From Pseudomonas sp. Ga0074129 (lineage in GTDB: Bacteria; Pseudomonadota; Gammaproteobacteria; Pseudomonadales; Pseudomonadaceae), in the NCBI GenBank assembly GCA_001465025.1, contig LNDO01000083.1, positions 1 through 64,000 on the forward strand: DNA of 64,000 nucleotides, read 5' to 3'. Each line of letters begins with the position of its first letter. Positions within the stretch are counted from its first letter, which is position 1. The translations under genes were made by a program, and so were the position numbers. Below are positions 61,798-64,000 of this stretch, in pieces. The notes beneath the pieces are model-generated. The model ran no database searches, was not told where the DNA came from, and saw nothing but the letters and a program-made list of their open reading frames with translations.

Positions 61798-61875
61798 TTA
61801 CACTGGACACAAGCGCCAATAAATAAGACGATCCAGCCAGCTCATGACCACTTAGCCTTAATAAGAATACTAAAT

Positions 61876-62880
61876 ATGCCAAACACGTCATCCGCACTGC
61901 TGCGCCGCGTCAGCATCCTGGCCACCGAGGGTGTATTCGCCTCCACGCTGATGCAGGCCAAGGATTTCTTTCATATGGCCAGCCTGCGTTTCGGCAAACA
62001 GCAGGGGCTGGGCCTGACACCGACCTTTGAAATTCACCTGGTCAGCCCTGACGGCCAACCGGTGCGCAGTTTCAGCGACGTGCTGATTCCGGTCGATGGC
62101 GCGCTGGCAGATGCCGATGTGATCATCCTGCCGGCGTTCTGGGATGATTTTGATGCCTTATGCCAGCGCCACCCGCAGGTGCTCAGCTGGCTCAAGCAAC
62201 GTCACGCTGCGGGCACGGCCATCTGCGGGGAAGCCACCGGCGTATTCTGGATGGCGCAAGCTGGTTTACTCGATGGCAAGGAAGCGACTACTTACTGGCG
62301 GTTCTTTAACGAGTTTGCCGAGCGCTTTCCCAAGGTGCTGCTCAACCAGGAAAAGCACCTGTCCGACGCCGACAACCTGTATTGCGCAGGCGGTGTTACC
62401 TCGGCATGCGACTTGTATATTTACCTGATCGAACGCTATTGCGGTGCCAGCGTGGCGCAAGGCGTGGCGCGCGACATCCTGTATGAAGTGCAGCGCAACT
62501 ATGCCCCCGGCCGCATCGGCTTTGGCGGGCAAAAACTGCACCACGACGTGACCATTCTGCAGATCCAGCAGTGGCTAGAAGACCACTTCGCCGACAAGTT
62601 CCGCTTCGAGGATGTTGCGCGCGAGCACGGCATGAGCATCCGCAACTTTATGCGCCGCTTCCAGACGGCCACCGGCGATAAACCGCTGCATTACCTGCAA
62701 AGGCTGCGCATCGAGACCGCCAAGGGCTTGCTCAGCGCCACCCGCAAAAGCATCAAAACCATCAGTTACGAAGTGGGGTACGACGACGCCAGCTTTTTTG
62801 CCCGGCTGTTTCGTCAGCACACGGAATTGTCGCCCAACCAATACCGCCGTCAGTTCCAACACAAAGACAGCCATGCTTAA
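61876..62880 (+). CDS. GlxA-family AraC-type transcriptional regulator
   Basis: The 334-residue protein has an N-terminal DJ-1/PfpI-like domain (about 10-190, with Cys117 in TAICGEATGVFW at the nucleophile-elbow position) and a C-terminal AraC double helix-turn-helix (about 225-325, FEDVAREHGMSIRNFMRRFQ and KTISYEVGYDDASFFARLFR). Related regulators control amine or choline metabolism and stress genes. Divergence from the acyl-CoA dehydrogenase gene makes that gene a possible target. The position matches PA4436. Confidence 0.88.
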   Translation: MPNTSSALLRRVSILATEGVFASTLMQAKDFFHMASLRFGKQQGLGLTPTFEIHLVSPDGQPVRSFSDVLIPVDGALADADVIILPAFWDDFDALCQRHPQVLSWLKQRHAAGTAICGEATGVFWMAQAGLLDGKEATTYWRFFNEFAERFPKVLLNQEKHLSDADNLYCAGGVTSACDLYIYLIERYCGASVAQGVARDILYEVQRNYAPGRIGFGGQKLHHDVTILQIQQWLEDHFADKFRFEDVAREHGMSIRNFMRRFQTATGDKPLHYLQRLRIETAKGLLSATRKSIKTISYEVGYDDASFFARLFRQHTELSPNQYRRQFQHKDSHA

Positions 62881-63002
62881 GATCGGGCGGTAACACATCT
62901 GACCTGACAATCACCCGCGCAACTCATCCTTGGATGGGTGGGTTACGCCGTGCGGCGCTCTATGATCGGCGCATCCATAACTACAACAATCAGGTCATCG
63001 CC

Positions 63003-63968
63003 ATGCGCCGCACTCTTATCGCCCTGCTTGCAGCCTGCAGCTTTAACGCTGTAGCCGCCGATAACTGGAAACCCTTCCCTCACGACCAGAGCGCCTTTGA
63101 TTACTCAGGCGATAAGTTGCGCCAAGCTTGGCCGCAACTGACACGCGGTTTTGGCAACGACTATCCCTTCCCGGATGCCGACTGGGTCATCACCATGGCG
63201 ACCCGACATCCACAAGTGCTGGAAAAAACCGTAGAAGCAAACATCGGCTTCAGCGGCAAACCCGAAGAGGCCGAAATTTACGCGGCCAAGTTGCAAGACG
63301 TTTGGCGCTTGATGTTCCGGGGCGATTTTGCCGAAGCCAAGGAGCAAGGCCTGGCGCTGGGTGTGGGCGGACAAATCCCGGCCATGTTCGCTCAAGTGGT
63401 CTATGCCCTTTTTCTGGTGCCTGATCAGGCCGAAAAACACAAACTGCTTGAGGAAGTGATCAGCTACACCGATCAGGCCGGCGAACTGGTGCAAGCCGAC
63501 ACCGCGGCCCAGTTTGGTCGCGTGTATGCCAAGGCGCGTCTGGGTGAAGAACTCTCCGTGCCGGTGGTGCTTCAGCGCGGCTACACCACGCAAATCCCTA
63601 ACGAACTTAAAGCCCTACTCGCCAAGCACCCGCAACAGCCTTTTGCGCTGGCACTGTATGGCGGCTATGAAGCCGGGGTGATCCGTAAGGTCGGGAAAAT
63701 GGTCGGGCGCATGACCTATGGCGTCAGTACCGACAACATGGAGCAGTACTTCAGCCGCAGCTTCAAGGCGCAGGACAATCTGCCCATCGGTCATTACGAG
63801 TACGCCAACGCCTTGATGTACGTTTACGGCGATGACGAGCAAGAAAAAGCCCTTGCACACCTCAAACGCGCGGCGTCGATCAAACCGATCAACGCCATGG
63901 AAGCGCTGGAAGTGGCGCACGCCAAACGCCTGCTGGCCCAGTTCGAACAAACCCTGGCGCAAAACTAA
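63003..63968 (+). CDS. Exported protein of unknown function, helical-repeat type
   Basis: The 321-residue protein has a signal peptide (MRRTLIALLAACSFNAVAA). The mature part is rich in alpha helices with TPR-like spacing: AKLQDVWRLMFRGDFAEAKE, FALALYGGYEAGV and a last repeat at about 285-315, EKALAHLKRAASIKPINAME. I do not recognise a named family, though it could be compared with TRAP-associated T-component (TatT-like) proteins. The start at 63003 gives the signal peptide; an upstream in-frame start adds non-conserved residues. It stands alone at the right end. Confidence 0.7.
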   Translation: MRRTLIALLAACSFNAVAADNWKPFPHDQSAFDYSGDKLRQAWPQLTRGFGNDYPFPDADWVITMATRHPQVLEKTVEANIGFSGKPEEAEIYAAKLQDVWRLMFRGDFAEAKEQGLALGVGGQIPAMFAQVVYALFLVPDQAEKHKLLEEVISYTDQAGELVQADTAAQFGRVYAKARLGEELSVPVVLQRGYTTQIPNELKALLAKHPQQPFALALYGGYEAGVIRKVGKMVGRMTYGVSTDNMEQYFSRSFKAQDNLPIGHYEYANALMYVYGDDEQEKALAHLKRAASIKPINAMEALEVAHAKRLLAQFEQTLAQN

Positions 63969-64000
63969 CCCCGCCTAAACGAAAGAAGGCTGCCAATCGG

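Overview
The window is a stretch of gammaproteobacterial chromosome that fits the genus Pseudomonas in the broad sense. The evidence is the gene order rsmI-lpoA-yraN-gmhA/diaA-dolP-sspB-sspA-petCBA-rpsI-rplM-aldo/keto reductase-acyl-CoA dehydrogenase-GlxA regulator. This matches the order I recall from the P. aeruginosa PA442x-PA443x region. The bauA/bauC and nucleoside-ABC/adenine-deaminase genes also resemble the P. aeruginosa PA0130-PA0148 region, and the extragenic palindromes are typical of the genus. The species cannot be named from the sequence alone.

Layout. 1-616: the end of an IS5-like element followed by palindromic repeats. 617-4638: beta-alanine / semialdehyde catabolism (mmsA/bauC, bauA) with a divergent LysR regulator. 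4862-13632: a purine module made of a RutR-like TetR regulator, a YigZ protein, a BmpA-type nucleoside ABC transporter (ATPase, two permeases, binding protein), a 2-oxoglutarate/Fe(II) oxygenase and adenine/adenosine deaminase. Two near-identical sigma-54 promoter candidates and NtrC-like boxes suggest that nitrogen limitation drives it. 13629-19477: redox and metal genes on the minus strand, namely cytochrome b561, a PepSY protein, a PCu(A)C copper chaperone, a PepSY membrane protein, a TonB-dependent receptor and a DUF2946-like protein. 19810-22511: a GltS glutamate symporter followed directly by a TAXI-type binding lipoprotein. 22666-26063: a PAS/GAF sensor without an output domain, a 59-residue protein and a Bcr/CflA exporter. 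26100-31363: an RND efflux pair with a divergent TetR repressor, and a CopZ-like metallochaperone.

31484-49260 is the complete dcw cell-division and peptidoglycan cluster, transcribed on the minus strand from mraZ (with its own promoter and MraZ-box array) to lpxC: mraZ-rsmH-ftsL-ftsI-murE-murF-mraY-murD-ftsW-murG-murC-ddl-ftsQ-ftsA-ftsZ-lpxC. Most neighbouring genes overlap by 1-11 bases. RNase P RNA (rnpB) lies upstream, followed by rsmI and the plus-strand lpoA-yraN-gmhA-dolP set. Next come sspAB, the cytochrome bc1 operon petABC, and rplM-rpsI. The right end holds an aldo/keto reductase, an acyl-CoA dehydrogenase, a GlxA-type regulator and an unrecognised exported protein.

Most of the window is conserved core genome. 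The parts worth a second look are the nitrogen-controlled purine module, the GltS/TAXI pair, the metal-acquisition locus, the output-less sensor, and a cytochrome b561 gene whose 3' end runs through a repeat element. I saw no tRNA, CRISPR array, prophage or integron.
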